A DNA stretch of 64,000 nt from contig CAZZKE010000007.1 of the NCBI GenBank assembly GCA_964655005.1, forward strand, positions 12,336 through 76,335, given 5' to 3'. This DNA is from CAZZKE01 sp964655005. Lineage in GTDB: Bacteria; Pseudomonadota; Alphaproteobacteria; Rhodospirillales; JABHCV01. Under the pieces are notes generated by a model that saw only the letters and a program-made list of their open reading frames with translations, was not told where the DNA came from and searched no databases. Position numbers and translations under genes: made by a program. Numbering within the stretch: the stretch's first letter is position 1; each line of letters begins with the position of its first letter. Positions 25,406 through 34,190 of this stretch are shown one piece after another.

Positions 25406-26305
25406 ATGAGCCTGAACGAAAACGCCGGATTGATGAAGACCGCGACCTATGCCGCAGTGGGCATGGCCGCCAGTCTGGTCGTGCTTAAGTTCGCCGCCTG
25501 GGTAAGTACCGAATCGGTCAGCCTGCTGTCCACGCTGATCGATTCGATGCTCGATATCGGTGCTTCGCTTATTAACCTGGTGGCGGTTCGCCAGGCCCTG
25601 CAACCGGCCGATGAAGACCATCGTTTCGGTCATGGCAAGGCGGAACCGCTGGCCGGCCTGATGCAGGCCGCCTTCATCTGCGGCTCGGCGATGTTCCTGT
25701 TGATTGAGGCCGGTCAGCGGATATTCAGTCCGCAGCATATAGGCAATACCGATATCGGCTATGCCGTCATGGTGGTGTCGATTGTCCTGACACTGGTGCT
25801 GGTGGCGTTCCAAAAATATGTCGTCCATAAAAGCGGATCGCTGGCCATATCGGCGGATTCCATGCATTACCGCATGGATATTCTGGTCAATCTCAGCGTT
25901 ATCACTTCCTTGTTTGTGGGCTCCCGTTTCGGCTGGTTGCTGGCCGACCCGCTGTTCGCCATCGGTATCTCGGCCTATATTTTCCGGGGTGCTTGGGATA
26001 TCGGCAAAAAATCGTTGAATCTGTTGATGGACCGGGAACTTCCTGCCGCCGAGCGCGAGCAAATAACGGTGCTGGCGCAATCCGAGCCGGGGGTTCTGGG
26101 TATGCACGATCTAAGGACCCGGTCATCCGGTCAGGATGTCTTTATCCAGTTGCACCTGGAACTGGACCCGGAGATCAGATTACACGATGCCCACGACATA
26201 GCCGAAAGGGTGATGTATAAGATTGAAGACGCCTTTCCCAACGCCGAAGTCCTGATACATCAGGACCCGGAAGGCGTCGTGGAAAGACGTTCCGGCCTTA
26301 ATTAA
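25406..26305 (+). CDS. Cation diffusion facilitator (FieF/YiiP-like)
   Basis: 299 residues. Six membrane helices, then a cytoplasmic domain of ~85 residues. The transport-site residues match YiiP: L-I-D-S-M-L-D in helix 2 (two Asp) and the H-Y-x-M-D pair in helix 5; a cytoplasmic H-x-F-G-H-G-K-A-E loop follows helix 2. These proteins export Zn2+, Fe2+ or Cd2+ against protons; which metal cannot be told. ATG 25406 follows the pdxH stop directly, so it is likely cotranscribed. Its 3' end overlaps the convergent DUF2892 gene by 8 bases. Confidence 0.92.
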   Translation: MSLNENAGLMKTATYAAVGMAASLVVLKFAAWVSTESVSLLSTLIDSMLDIGASLINLVAVRQALQPADEDHRFGHGKAEPLAGLMQAAFICGSAMFLLIEAGQRIFSPQHIGNTDIGYAVMVVSIVLTLVLVAFQKYVVHKSGSLAISADSMHYRMDILVNLSVITSLFVGSRFGWLLADPLFAIGISAYIFRGAWDIGKKSLNLLMDRELPAAEREQITVLAQSEPGVLGMHDLRTRSSGQDVFIQLHLELDPEIRLHDAHDIAERVMYKIEDAFPNAEVLIHQDPEGVVERRSGLN

Positions 26306-26501
26306 AGGCTTTCCCGGGTGCGGCGCCGAGTTTTTTCAAGGCAATCGCCAGCGGGCAGAAACCGGTGAAGGCGGCCTGGGCCAGATTGGCGCCGACGAAG
26401 GCGGTGACCCACAGCCAGTAAATGCTGTGTACCTGCGACAGGGCGACGCTGACCAGAATGAAGACACCGGCGAAAGCGAGAACCATACGGTCGATGGACA
26501 T
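26298..26501 (-). CDS. DUF2892-type small membrane protein
   Basis: 67 residues with two membrane helices (residues ~6-25 and ~28-48) and the family signature T-G-F-C-P-L-A-I-A-L-K-K-L-G. The same module is found as the tail of YgaP rhodaneses and as free-standing proteins next to sulfide-responsive regulators. The conserved Cys in F-C-P is present. Divergent from the RND pair, with a perfect 6+6 palindrome in the shared promoter region. No enzymatic role is established. Confidence 0.85.
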   Translation of the reverse strand: MSIDRMVLAFAGVFILVSVALSQVHSIYWLWVTAFVGANLAQAAFTGFCPLAIALKKLGAAPGKAFN

Positions 26502-26552
26502 GCGATATTCCTTTGATAATTTTCAGGTATGATAGAAATTAGAACTTGCTAA

Positions 26553-26568
26553 ATTAGTAATCACTAAT
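26553..26568. promoter_or_regulatory. Operator-like palindrome between DUF2892 gene and RND operon
   Basis: ATTAGT-aatc-ACTAAT is a perfect inverted repeat in an AT-rich 111-base divergent intergenic region. It sits 52 bases from the small membrane protein start and 45 from the efflux adaptor start, so one repressor could control both. The arm sequence is not one I can assign to a known regulator. No ArsR or TetR gene is in the window. Confidence 0.45.
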
Positions 26569-26612
26569 ATATAGGTTGTCAACCTCATTTTCTGTCAGGA
26601 TGGAACATCATA

Positions 26613-27608
26613 ATGCGCCTTGTTTTGCTTTTACGATTGTTCATTTTGCCGCCGCTGCTGACCATGGGCCTGAATGGGCCGTCGTTTGCCGGGGCTGATT
26701 TTACGGTGGCCTATTCGGTGGTCGATGACATGAAGGCTGTTTTCGCCACCGTCGAGACCGTCGATGTCATCAGCGCCCGGGCCAGAATTGGCGGAACATT
26801 GAGAAAACTGTCTGTCGACGAGGGGTCGCGGGTCAGCAAGGGGCAGCCCATAGCGACCGTCGTCGACACCAAACTTAAGTTGCGAATGGACGCCCTGAAA
26901 GCGCGTATTCAATCGGTTGCGTCACGGCGCAACCTTGCCCGCACGGATATGATCCGGGCTCGGAAGTTGTTCCAGAGCGGGACAATTCCCCAGAAACGGT
27001 TGGACGAGGCGAAAACGGCGCTGGATGTTATCGATCGCGAATACAGTGCGCTCAGCGCCGATCTTTCGGTAATTTCAGAACAACAGGGTGAAGGCGTCGT
27101 GCGGGCTCCGGCGGATGGCCGGGTGACCAGGGTTTATGTCACGGAAGGGGCCGTATTGCTGCCCGGAGAGACAGTCGCGACAATCGCCGCCAAGGGATAT
27201 ATCCTGCGCATGATGTTACCCGAGCGCCACGCCAGATACCTGCGCGTCGGCGATACCGTGCAAATCGGGGAACGGGGACTTAGCAGCAATGGCAAGATCG
27301 CAAAATCCGGTATCATCGCCCAGGTTTACCCGAAATTGCAGCAGGGCCGGGTGGTCGCCGATATAACCGTCGACGGGCTTGGTGATTTCTTCGTCGGCGA
27401 ACGGGTCGGCGTTTACATCAGCACCGGCAAACGGCAGACTATTATTATTCCAAACAACTATATGTCGCAACGTTTCGGCCTGACTTTCGTGCGCCTGAAA
27501 GACGACGGCGAAATTGTCGTCCAGCCCGGCCAGGCAAGGGCCGACGGCACGGAAATTCTGTCCGGCCTTGTTCCCGGCGACGTACTGGTCGATGCCGATG
27601 CCAAGTAA
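26613..27608 (+). CDS. RND efflux periplasmic adaptor (membrane fusion protein)
   Basis: 331 residues with a signal peptide (1-27, ending F-A-G-A). Lipoyl half-motifs flank an alpha-helical hairpin: G-G-T-L-R-K-L-S-V-D-E-G-S-R-V-S-K-G-Q-P (~60-80) and V-V-R-A-P-A-D-G-R-V-T (~165). A beta-barrel and membrane-proximal domain follow. It would bridge the inner-membrane pump encoded next to an outer-membrane channel not encoded here. The pump gene overlaps it by 11 bases. Confidence 0.92.
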   Translation: MRLVLLLRLFILPPLLTMGLNGPSFAGADFTVAYSVVDDMKAVFATVETVDVISARARIGGTLRKLSVDEGSRVSKGQPIATVVDTKLKLRMDALKARIQSVASRRNLARTDMIRARKLFQSGTIPQKRLDEAKTALDVIDREYSALSADLSVISEQQGEGVVRAPADGRVTRVYVTEGAVLLPGETVATIAAKGYILRMMLPERHARYLRVGDTVQIGERGLSSNGKIAKSGIIAQVYPKLQQGRVVADITVDGLGDFFVGERVGVYISTGKRQTIIIPNNYMSQRFGLTFVRLKDDGEIVVQPGQARADGTEILSGLVPGDVLVDADAK

Positions 27609-30600
27609 AATTGGTATTTCCGGGGCGCTGACCAAGGCGTTTATTCAATCGCCGCTGACGCCCTTGCTGCTGCTGGCCGCCATCGCCGTCGGCCTGGCCG
27701 CGCTGATTGCCTTGCCGCGCGAGGAAGAACCCCAGATCAGCGTGCCGGTGGTCGATATCATGGTTCTGACCAATGGTTTCAAGGCGACCGACGGGGTCGA
27801 ACTGGTGACCGAGCCGCTGGAAGAAATTATCAAGGGCATCGACGAGGTCGAGCATGTCTATTCGCTAAGCCAGGACGACCGGGTGGTGGTCACCGCCCGG
27901 TTCAATGTGGGAACGTCGGAAGATGTCGCCATCGTTCGCGTTCACGACCAGATCCGGGCCAATCTGAATCGTCTGCCGATCGGTATTCCGGAGCCGCTGA
28001 TTATTGGGCGGGGTATCAACGATGTCCCCATCGTCACCCTGACATTGAAACCCAAGGCCGATGTTGCGGACCGCTGGAACGATACCGGCATATACAAAGT
28101 GGCCAAGGAATTGCTGTTCGAACTGGTTAAGGTCAAGGACGTGGGCCTGACCTTCATGGTCGGCGGCAGACCGGCCGAAATCAGGGTCGAACCGGACCCG
28201 GAGCGCCTGTCGCTCTATGGCGTGACGCTCAATCAACTGGTTGCAAAGGTCAAGAACGCCAACAGATCATTCCTGATAGGTAACGTGCGGAATGGCGGCA
28301 AGTCGTTGCCGGTGGTGGCCGGTCAATCGCTTGAAGGTGTTTCCGATATCGGCATGTTGCTGATTACAACCCGGGACGGACGCCCGGTTTATGTCAAGGA
28401 TGTGGCCCGGGTAATCGTCGGTTCCGGGCTTGCCGAAAATCGGGTCTGGTACATGGAAAAAGACGCAAGCGGCAATATGGATCCGCTGCCCGCCGTCACC
28501 CTGGCGCTGGCCAAGCGCAAGGGGGCCAATGCCGTCCTGGTCGCCGATCAGATCATGGAACGGCTGAAAACTGCCGAAGGCGGGCTGGTGCCGCCGGGTT
28601 TGGATGTATCGGTTACCCGCAACTATGGCGAAACGGCACTGGAGAAATCCAACGAATTGCTGTTTCATCTGGGATTGGCGACCATTTCAATCGTCCTGCT
28701 GATAACCATCGCGCTGGGCTGGCGCGAGGGGATCGTGGTCATGGTGGTGGTGCCGACAACCATTTTGCTGACCCTGTTCGCGTCCTGGATGATGGGCTTC
28801 ACCCTTAACCGGGTCAGCCTGTTCGCGCTTATTTTTTCTATCGGCATCCTGGTCGATGACGCCATCGTGGTTGTCGAAAATATTGTCCGTCACTGGCGCA
28901 AGGGCGGATCGGCCAGGCCCCTTGAATCGACCATAGAAGCGGTCGCCGAAGTCGGCAATCCGACTATCATCGCGACCCTGACCATCGTCGCCGCCCTGTT
29001 GCCGATGATGTTCGTGTCCGGTTTGATGGGGCCTTACATGAGTCCCATCCCGGCGAATGCCTCGGCGGCCATGGTATTTTCGTTTTTCATCGCCATGATG
29101 GTAACGCCCTGGCTGCTTTACAACATTACCTTCGGTGGCCGGAAAAAAGGCGCCAATGTCAGTTTTGGCGGTAATCACGAAGAAGGCGGCGGCATTCTCG
29201 GCCGGGCTTATCTGGCCTTGGCCCGACCGCTGCTCAAGGGCCGTATGCGCTCGAAAATATTCCTCGCCGTAGTCGGCCTGGCGACGGTCGGGGTCATGGG
29301 CATGTTCGCGAACAACAGTGTCACCGTCAAGCTGCTGCCGTTCGATAACAAGTCGGAACTGCAGGTCGTCGTCGACCTGCCGGAAGGCGAGGCGCTGGAA
29401 ACTACCGAACGGTTGCTGATAAATGCCGCCCGCAGGCTGCGTGATATTCCCGAAATCACCAATATTCAGGTCTATGCCGGGACCGCCATGCCATTCAACT
29501 TCAATGGCCTGGTCCGGCATTATTATTTACGCAATGAACCCTGGCAGGGCGACCTGCAAGTCAACCTGCAACCGAAGGGTGACCGCGACCGGCAGAGCCA
29601 TGAAATTGCCTTGCAGGTACGCCGTTTGCTGGCCGATTTGGCGGCCCCGCAGGGCACTTCGATCAAGGTTGTCGAGGTGCCACCCGGACCGCCGGTGCTT
29701 AGCACCCTGATGGCCGAAGTCTTCGGGCCCGATCAGAAAAGCCGGCGCGCGGCGGCGAGAAAAATCCGCAGCGCGTTTGAAAGTGTCGATTTTGTCGTCG
29801 ATGTCGATGATTCCCTGGGCCAGCCGCCACAACGCCTGCGGATCGAGATCGATCAGGAAAATATGGAATATTACGGTGTTCAGGAACAGGCCATTTACGA
29901 CACCATAGACGCCCTGATCGGCGGCGTCGCCGTCGGCTATTCGCAGCGCGGTTCGGGCATCGATCCCATTGAAATCGCCATCCGGTTGCCGAAAAGCGCG
30001 CGCAGCATAAGCGAAAGCCTGCTCTCAACACCGCTGCCGGCGCCCGGCGAGGCCGCCGATAGTGGCGCCGTGGTCGAATTGGGCGATGTGGTGCGCCTGA
30101 AATTTGAACGCGCCTCGTACCCGTTGTTTCGCCATAACGGCCAATTCGCAGAGCTGGTCACCGGAGAACTGGCCGGTCGCTTCGAAGCGCCGATCTACGG
30201 CATGATGGCGGTCGAGAAAAAACTCAAGGAAATCGACTGGCAGGGCGTCGCCCCGCCGGCCATTTCCTATCACGGCCAACCCAAGGACGAAAGCACCCTG
30301 ACCCTGATGTGGGATGGTGAATGGGAAGTCACTTATGTCACCTTCCGCGATATGGGGCTGGCTTTCATTTTCGCGCTGATCGGTATCTACCTGCTGGTGG
30401 TCGGCCAGTTCGGCAGCTTCAAACTGCCGCTTGTCATATTGACGCCGGTGCCGTTGACCCTGATCGGCATCATGTTCGGCCACTGGCTGTTCAACGCCCC
30501 GTTCAGCGCTACCTCTATGATCGGTTTTATAGCGCTGGCCGGGATCATCGTCCGCAATTCAATCCTGCTGGTCGATTTCATCCGCAACCGGCAGGGCGCC

Positions 30601-30834
30601 GGCGAATCCCTGCGCGACGTGCTGCTGGAAGCCGGGGCGATTCGTTTCAAGCCAATCCTGCTGACCGCCCTGGCGGCGATGATTGGCGGCGCCTTTATTC
30701 TGGTCGATCCGATCTTTCAGGGGCTGGCGATTTCACTGGTCTTTGGTCTGGCTTCATCGACGCTGCTGACCCTGCTGGTGATTCCGGCGGTTTATGTTGT
30801 GTTGCGTGACGACGGGCGGGAAATGAGCCTATGA
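27598..30834 (+). CDS. RND-family efflux pump, inner-membrane subunit
   Basis: About 1078 residues, 12 membrane helices in two blocks with large periplasmic loops after helices 1 and 7. The first helix is followed by L-P-R-E-E-E-P-Q-I-S-V-P, typical of one alpha/gammaproteobacterial branch of the AcrB family. Helix 4 holds I-G-I-L-V-D-D-A-I-V-V-V-E-N-I, with the proton-relay Asp pair. The C-terminal half has I-A-L-A-G-I-I-V-R-N-S-I-L-L-V-D-F. Substrate is unknown. Start could be ATG 27598 or 27592; both overlap the adaptor gene. Confidence 0.92.
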   Translation: MPSKIGISGALTKAFIQSPLTPLLLLAAIAVGLAALIALPREEEPQISVPVVDIMVLTNGFKATDGVELVTEPLEEIIKGIDEVEHVYSLSQDDRVVVTARFNVGTSEDVAIVRVHDQIRANLNRLPIGIPEPLIIGRGINDVPIVTLTLKPKADVADRWNDTGIYKVAKELLFELVKVKDVGLTFMVGGRPAEIRVEPDPERLSLYGVTLNQLVAKVKNANRSFLIGNVRNGGKSLPVVAGQSLEGVSDIGMLLITTRDGRPVYVKDVARVIVGSGLAENRVWYMEKDASGNMDPLPAVTLALAKRKGANAVLVADQIMERLKTAEGGLVPPGLDVSVTRNYGETALEKSNELLFHLGLATISIVLLITIALGWREGIVVMVVVPTTILLTLFASWMMGFTLNRVSLFALIFSIGILVDDAIVVVENIVRHWRKGGSARPLESTIEAVAEVGNPTIIATLTIVAALLPMMFVSGLMGPYMSPIPANASAAMVFSFFIAMMVTPWLLYNITFGGRKKGANVSFGGNHEEGGGILGRAYLALARPLLKGRMRSKIFLAVVGLATVGVMGMFANNSVTVKLLPFDNKSELQVVVDLPEGEALETTERLLINAARRLRDIPEITNIQVYAGTAMPFNFNGLVRHYYLRNEPWQGDLQVNLQPKGDRDRQSHEIALQVRRLLADLAAPQGTSIKVVEVPPGPPVLSTLMAEVFGPDQKSRRAAARKIRSAFESVDFVVDVDDSLGQPPQRLRIEIDQENMEYYGVQEQAIYDTIDALIGGVAVGYSQRGSGIDPIEIAIRLPKSARSISESLLSTPLPAPGEAADSGAVVELGDVVRLKFERASYPLFRHNGQFAELVTGELAGRFEAPIYGMMAVEKKLKEIDWQGVAPPAISYHGQPKDESTLTLMWDGEWEVTYVTFRDMGLAFIFALIGIYLLVVGQFGSFKLPLVILTPVPLTLIGIMFGHWLFNAPFSATSMIGFIALAGIIVRNSILLVDFIRNRQGAGESLRDVLLEAGAIRFKPILLTALAAMIGGAFILVDPIFQGLAISLVFGLASSTLLTLLVIPAVYVVLRDDGREMSL

Positions 30835-30840
30835 TGGGCG

Positions 30841-31599
30841 ATGAAATCCGTATTGATTACCGGCGCGGCGCGGCGGCTTGGCCGGGAATTGGCGATGGGC
30901 TTCGCCGGGCGGGGATGGCGCGTTTTCGCCCATTACAACACTTCGCTCGGTGACGCCCGCACGCTCCTAGATAACGCCCGCTCACTGCAGGGCGACATCT
31001 CCCTTGTTCAGGCGGACCTGGCCGCCGCCGATGGCGCCCGTGATCTGGTCGCCCAGTGCGTTTCGCAGGGGCGGCTTGATTGCGTTATCAATAACGCCTC
31101 GGTCTTCGAATATGATTTTCCGGGCGATCATGACGGCGATATCTGGCGGGCGTCGCTGGACTTGAACCTGCACGCGCCGGTTATCATCGCCGAGGAATTT
31201 TTTAAATACGCCAGGGCGCGAAAAAGCCCCGGCTGTATCATCAACATGCTTGATAACAAGGTGTTTGCCCTCAATCCCGATTACTTCTCGTATACGGTGG
31301 CCAAGGCCGGCTTGCTGGCGGCGACAAAGATGCTGGCCATGGGTTTTGCGCCGCTGGTCCGGGTCTGCGGCATAGCGCCCGGGATCACTCTTGTCAGCGG
31401 CGCTCAATCGGAGCAAAATTTCGCCGCCGCCCATGCCATAAACCCCTTGAACATCGGCTGCACGGCGGATGATATCGTGCGCGGCGCATTGTTTATCGCC
31501 GGCAGTACATATTCGACTGGTCAGGTTTTGACCATCGATGGCGGCCAGACGTTGCTGCAATTGCCGCGAGACGTGGCCTTTCTGGAAGCGGATAAATGA
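30841..31599 (+). CDS. Short-chain dehydrogenase, probably pterin-related (FolM-like)
   Basis: 252 residues, classical SDR: T-G-A-A-R-R-L-G nucleotide loop, N-N-A-S motif, Y-T-V-A-K catalytic pair and a C-terminal I-D-G-G-Q. The T-G-A-A-R-R-(I/L)-G start is typical of the FolM/pteridine reductase branch, and its stop overlaps the folB start (ATGA). A dihydromonapterin or dihydrofolate reductase role is therefore plausible. The canonical Ser of the triad is not obvious: the strand reads I-I-N-M-L-D-N-K where Ser is usual, so activity could differ. Confidence 0.8.
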   Translation: MKSVLITGAARRLGRELAMGFAGRGWRVFAHYNTSLGDARTLLDNARSLQGDISLVQADLAAADGARDLVAQCVSQGRLDCVINNASVFEYDFPGDHDGDIWRASLDLNLHAPVIIAEEFFKYARARKSPGCIINMLDNKVFALNPDYFSYTVAKAGLLAATKMLAMGFAPLVRVCGIAPGITLVSGAQSEQNFAAAHAINPLNIGCTADDIVRGALFIAGSTYSTGQVLTIDGGQTLLQLPRDVAFLEADK

Positions 31600-31982
31600 A
31601 CGAGTCGCTTAATTCCAAATTCAACGTCCGGCATCGTAAAATACAGTTGATTCAGTTCACCGTGGATGCCGAAATCGGTATTCATGATTTCGAACAGGGC
31701 CGAAAACAACAGGTGACTATAGACGTGGAACTGGACCTGAACCCCGGCCAGTCGCACATCAACGACGATATCAACAACGTCGTCGATTACGACTATATCC
31801 GCGCCGAGGTGTTCAAGCTGGTATCGGGTGGCCACTATAATTTACAGGAACGCCTGTGCGAGGACATCGCCGAAATCTGCCTCGCCAAGGATGGCGTGAT
31901 CGGCGCCACGGTGCGTACCTGCAAGCCCGACGTCTACCCCGACAGCGCGGCAATCTGTTATGAAATCAGCGTTTTCAGGTAA
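31596..31982 (+). CDS. folB: Dihydroneopterin aldolase
   Basis: 128 residues, T-fold. It cleaves dihydroneopterin to hydroxymethyl-dihydropterin in folate synthesis. Family marks: I-G-I-H-D-F-E near residue 28, V-D-Y-D-Y-I-R, N-L-Q-E-R-L-C-E-D-I-A and the C-terminal K-P-D. Translationally coupled to the upstream SDR by ATGA. Its 3' end overlaps the convergent greB by eight bases, leaving no room for a terminator. Confidence 0.92.
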   Translation: MNESLNSKFNVRHRKIQLIQFTVDAEIGIHDFEQGRKQQVTIDVELDLNPGQSHINDDINNVVDYDYIRAEVFKLVSGGHYNLQERLCEDIAEICLAKDGVIGATVRTCKPDVYPDSAAICYEISVFR

Positions 31983-32538
31983 CCGGATTGCCCTCGTAGG
32001 AAATCGCCATGACCTCGACTTCGACCATGCCGCCCGGCGTTTGCAGTTTGACCTGGTCGCCTTTCCGGGCTTTCATCAACGCCCGTGCGATGGGAGAAAC
32101 CCAGCTTACTTCGCCGTGTTCCAGGCGGGCCTCGTCGACACCTACGATGCGCACGGTTTTTTCATCGCCCCGGTCATTGGCGTAGGTCACCGTCGCCCCG
32201 AAGAATACCTGATCGCGGTTTTTCTGTTGGGTTTGCCGCACCACTGCGGCGATTTCGATGCGTTTAATCAGGAATCTAAGGCGGCGGTCAATCTCGCGCA
32301 GCCGTTTCTTGCCATAGATATAATCGCCGTTTTCCGAGCGATCCCCGTTGCCCGCCGCCCATGAAACGGTTTCGACCACCTGCGGTCGTTCGATTCGTCG
32401 TAACTGGTTCAACTCGTCGTGCAGCCGCTCCAGCCCTTCCGGCGTGATGTAGTTTTTCTGCCCCGGCGGCAGGACTTCGGGGGCATCCGGCGGGTCTTCG
32501 TCTTCGCCGTCGTGTTCCTTGGTGAATGCCTTGTTCAT
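31975..32538 (-). CDS. greB: Transcription elongation factor GreB
   Basis: 187 residues. N-terminal coiled-coil (P-E-G-L-E-R-L-H-D-E-L-N-Q-L... N-G-D-R-S-E-N-G-D-Y-I-Y-G-K-K-R-L-R-E-I-D) carrying the acidic tip that reaches the RNA polymerase active site, and a C-terminal FKBP-like domain. It stimulates cleavage of backtracked transcripts. The R-E-I-D-R-R-L-R-F-L stretch is GreB-type. ATG 32538 opens M-N-K-A-F-T-K-E, as in alphaproteobacterial homologues. The frame is open far upstream, but that part is antisense to the next gene. Confidence 0.94.
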   Translation of the reverse strand: MNKAFTKEHDGEDEDPPDAPEVLPPGQKNYITPEGLERLHDELNQLRRIERPQVVETVSWAAGNGDRSENGDYIYGKKRLREIDRRLRFLIKRIEIAAVVRQTQQKNRDQVFFGATVTYANDRGDEKTVRIVGVDEARLEHGEVSWVSPIARALMKARKGDQVKLQTPGGMVEVEVMAISYEGNPVT

Positions 32539-32622
32539 GGCAGCATTGTAGGGCGCTATTTCAGATACGGCAATTTGATCTGACGCATGGTTCGAAAAAC
32601 CGGCCTCGGTTAGAATAATCAT

Positions 32623-34188
32623 ATGACGATGGATACCGATCAATCGCGGGTCATCGATTTTCTGTCCCGGCCTGAAAGCCATGGCGACGGAACGGTCGCG
32701 GTCGAGAAAATAGAAACCCATATTTCGGTGCTGTTCCTGATTGGTGAAAGGGTGTTGAAGCTGAAACGGGCGATCAAATATCCCTACGTCGATTTCTCTA
32801 CTCCCGAATTGCGACGGCATTACTGTCGGGCCGAAGTCGCCGTTAACCGCCGCACCGCGCCGCATCTGTACAAGGGCGTTATCGCCGTGACCCGCTCGAA
32901 AGGCGGCGGCCTGGAACTCGGTGGTGAAGGCGAGGCCGTGGATTGGCTGGTCGAGATGGCCCGTTTCGATCAGGATACCCTGTTCGACCGAATGGCCCGG
33001 GACGGCAAGTTGAACCGTCGCCTGATGGGCCGTTTGGCCGAGGTTATCGCGCATTTCCATAACCGCGCCGAACCCCGACCGGAGATTAATTTTCGCCACG
33101 TCCTGGCGCAGACGGTGGCCAGCGACGCGGCGGCCTTCGCCGAATTCGGCGGCGGCGTGTTCGATGACCACCGGGTGGCGTCGTTGATAGCCGCGGAAAA
33201 TGCGGCGATACGGGGCCGCTGCGGCGAACTGGCGTCGCGGCGTCAGGCGGCGGGCGATATCCGGCACTGTCATGGTGATTTGCATTTGCGCAATATTTTT
33301 CTTTACGACGGTCATCCCACGTTGTTCGACGCCATCGAATTTAACCCGCTGTTTTCGGAAATCGATGTGCTCTACGATCTGGCGTTCCTGCTGATGGATC
33401 TGGATTACCGGGGCATGCGCGGGCTTGGCAACCATGTACTGAACCGCTATCTGGACATAACCGACGATACCGCCGGACTGGCTTGTCTGCCGCTTTACCA
33501 GTGCATGCGGGCGGCCATTCGCGGCCATGTCGGGGCGGCGGCTTTCCAGACGGCGCCGGATGACGCCAGGTTGGCCGAGGCCCGCGCCTACCTGAACCGG
33601 GCGATCGACTACCTGCGCCCGCCGCCGCCCATGCTGATCGCCATCGGCGGATTGTCGGGCAGCGGTAAATCCTGCCTGGCCAGGGAACTGGCGCCCGGGT
33701 TCGGGGCCGCTCCGGGGGCGCGTATATCCAGATCCGATGTGGTCCGAAAAAAACTGGCAGGGGTCGATCTGTCAAGCCGTCTGGGCCCTGAAGGTTACGG
33801 CGCGGAAATGACGGCACGGACCTACCGCGCCGTTTACCGGGAAGCCAGGACGGCGCTTCTGGCCGGGCATTCGGTGGTGGCCGATGCGGTTTTCGCCGCC
33901 CCCGAAGAACGCCGGGCGATCGCGGCGCTGGCTACTGAACTGAAAGTTCCATTTCACGGTATCTGGCTTGAAGCGCCGCCCGAGGTCATGGCCGAACGGG
34001 TCGCCGCCAGACGGGACGATGCGTCGGATGCCGATAGGGAAGTTGTCGCCCGGCAGTTGGGCTATGATCTGGGACGCATTGACTGGCCGCGTCTCGACAG
34101 TTCGGGCGACCGCCAGGAAACTCTGGCGCATGGCCGCCAAATGATGAATTCTATCAATCGATCACTCGTAACACCTGACAGGAGATGA
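32623..34188 (+). CDS. APH-type phosphotransferase / AAA-type P-loop kinase fusion
   Basis: 521 residues with two domains. Residues ~1-330 resemble aminoglycoside/choline phosphotransferases, with H-C-H-G-D-L-H-L-R-N as the catalytic loop and F-D-A-I-E-F-N as the metal-binding part. Residues ~340-515 form a P-loop kinase with Walker A G-L-S-G-S-G-K-S, followed by R-S-D-V-V-R-K-K. Such fusions are widespread but uncharacterised; the substrate is unknown. The next gene, a Usp protein, starts within three bases of its stop, which hints at a joint stress role. Confidence 0.85.
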   Translation: MTMDTDQSRVIDFLSRPESHGDGTVAVEKIETHISVLFLIGERVLKLKRAIKYPYVDFSTPELRRHYCRAEVAVNRRTAPHLYKGVIAVTRSKGGGLELGGEGEAVDWLVEMARFDQDTLFDRMARDGKLNRRLMGRLAEVIAHFHNRAEPRPEINFRHVLAQTVASDAAAFAEFGGGVFDDHRVASLIAAENAAIRGRCGELASRRQAAGDIRHCHGDLHLRNIFLYDGHPTLFDAIEFNPLFSEIDVLYDLAFLLMDLDYRGMRGLGNHVLNRYLDITDDTAGLACLPLYQCMRAAIRGHVGAAAFQTAPDDARLAEARAYLNRAIDYLRPPPPMLIAIGGLSGSGKSCLARELAPGFGAAPGARISRSDVVRKKLAGVDLSSRLGPEGYGAEMTARTYRAVYREARTALLAGHSVVADAVFAAPEERRAIAALATELKVPFHGIWLEAPPEVMAERVAARRDDASDADREVVARQLGYDLGRIDWPRLDSSGDRQETLAHGRQMMNSINRSLVTPDRR

Positions 34189-34190
34189 CA

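Noticed and set aside
32539..33528. Upstream extension of the greB frame on -
   Set aside because: The extension is antisense to the APH/kinase fusion and does not resemble GreB, whose usual N-terminus begins at 32538.
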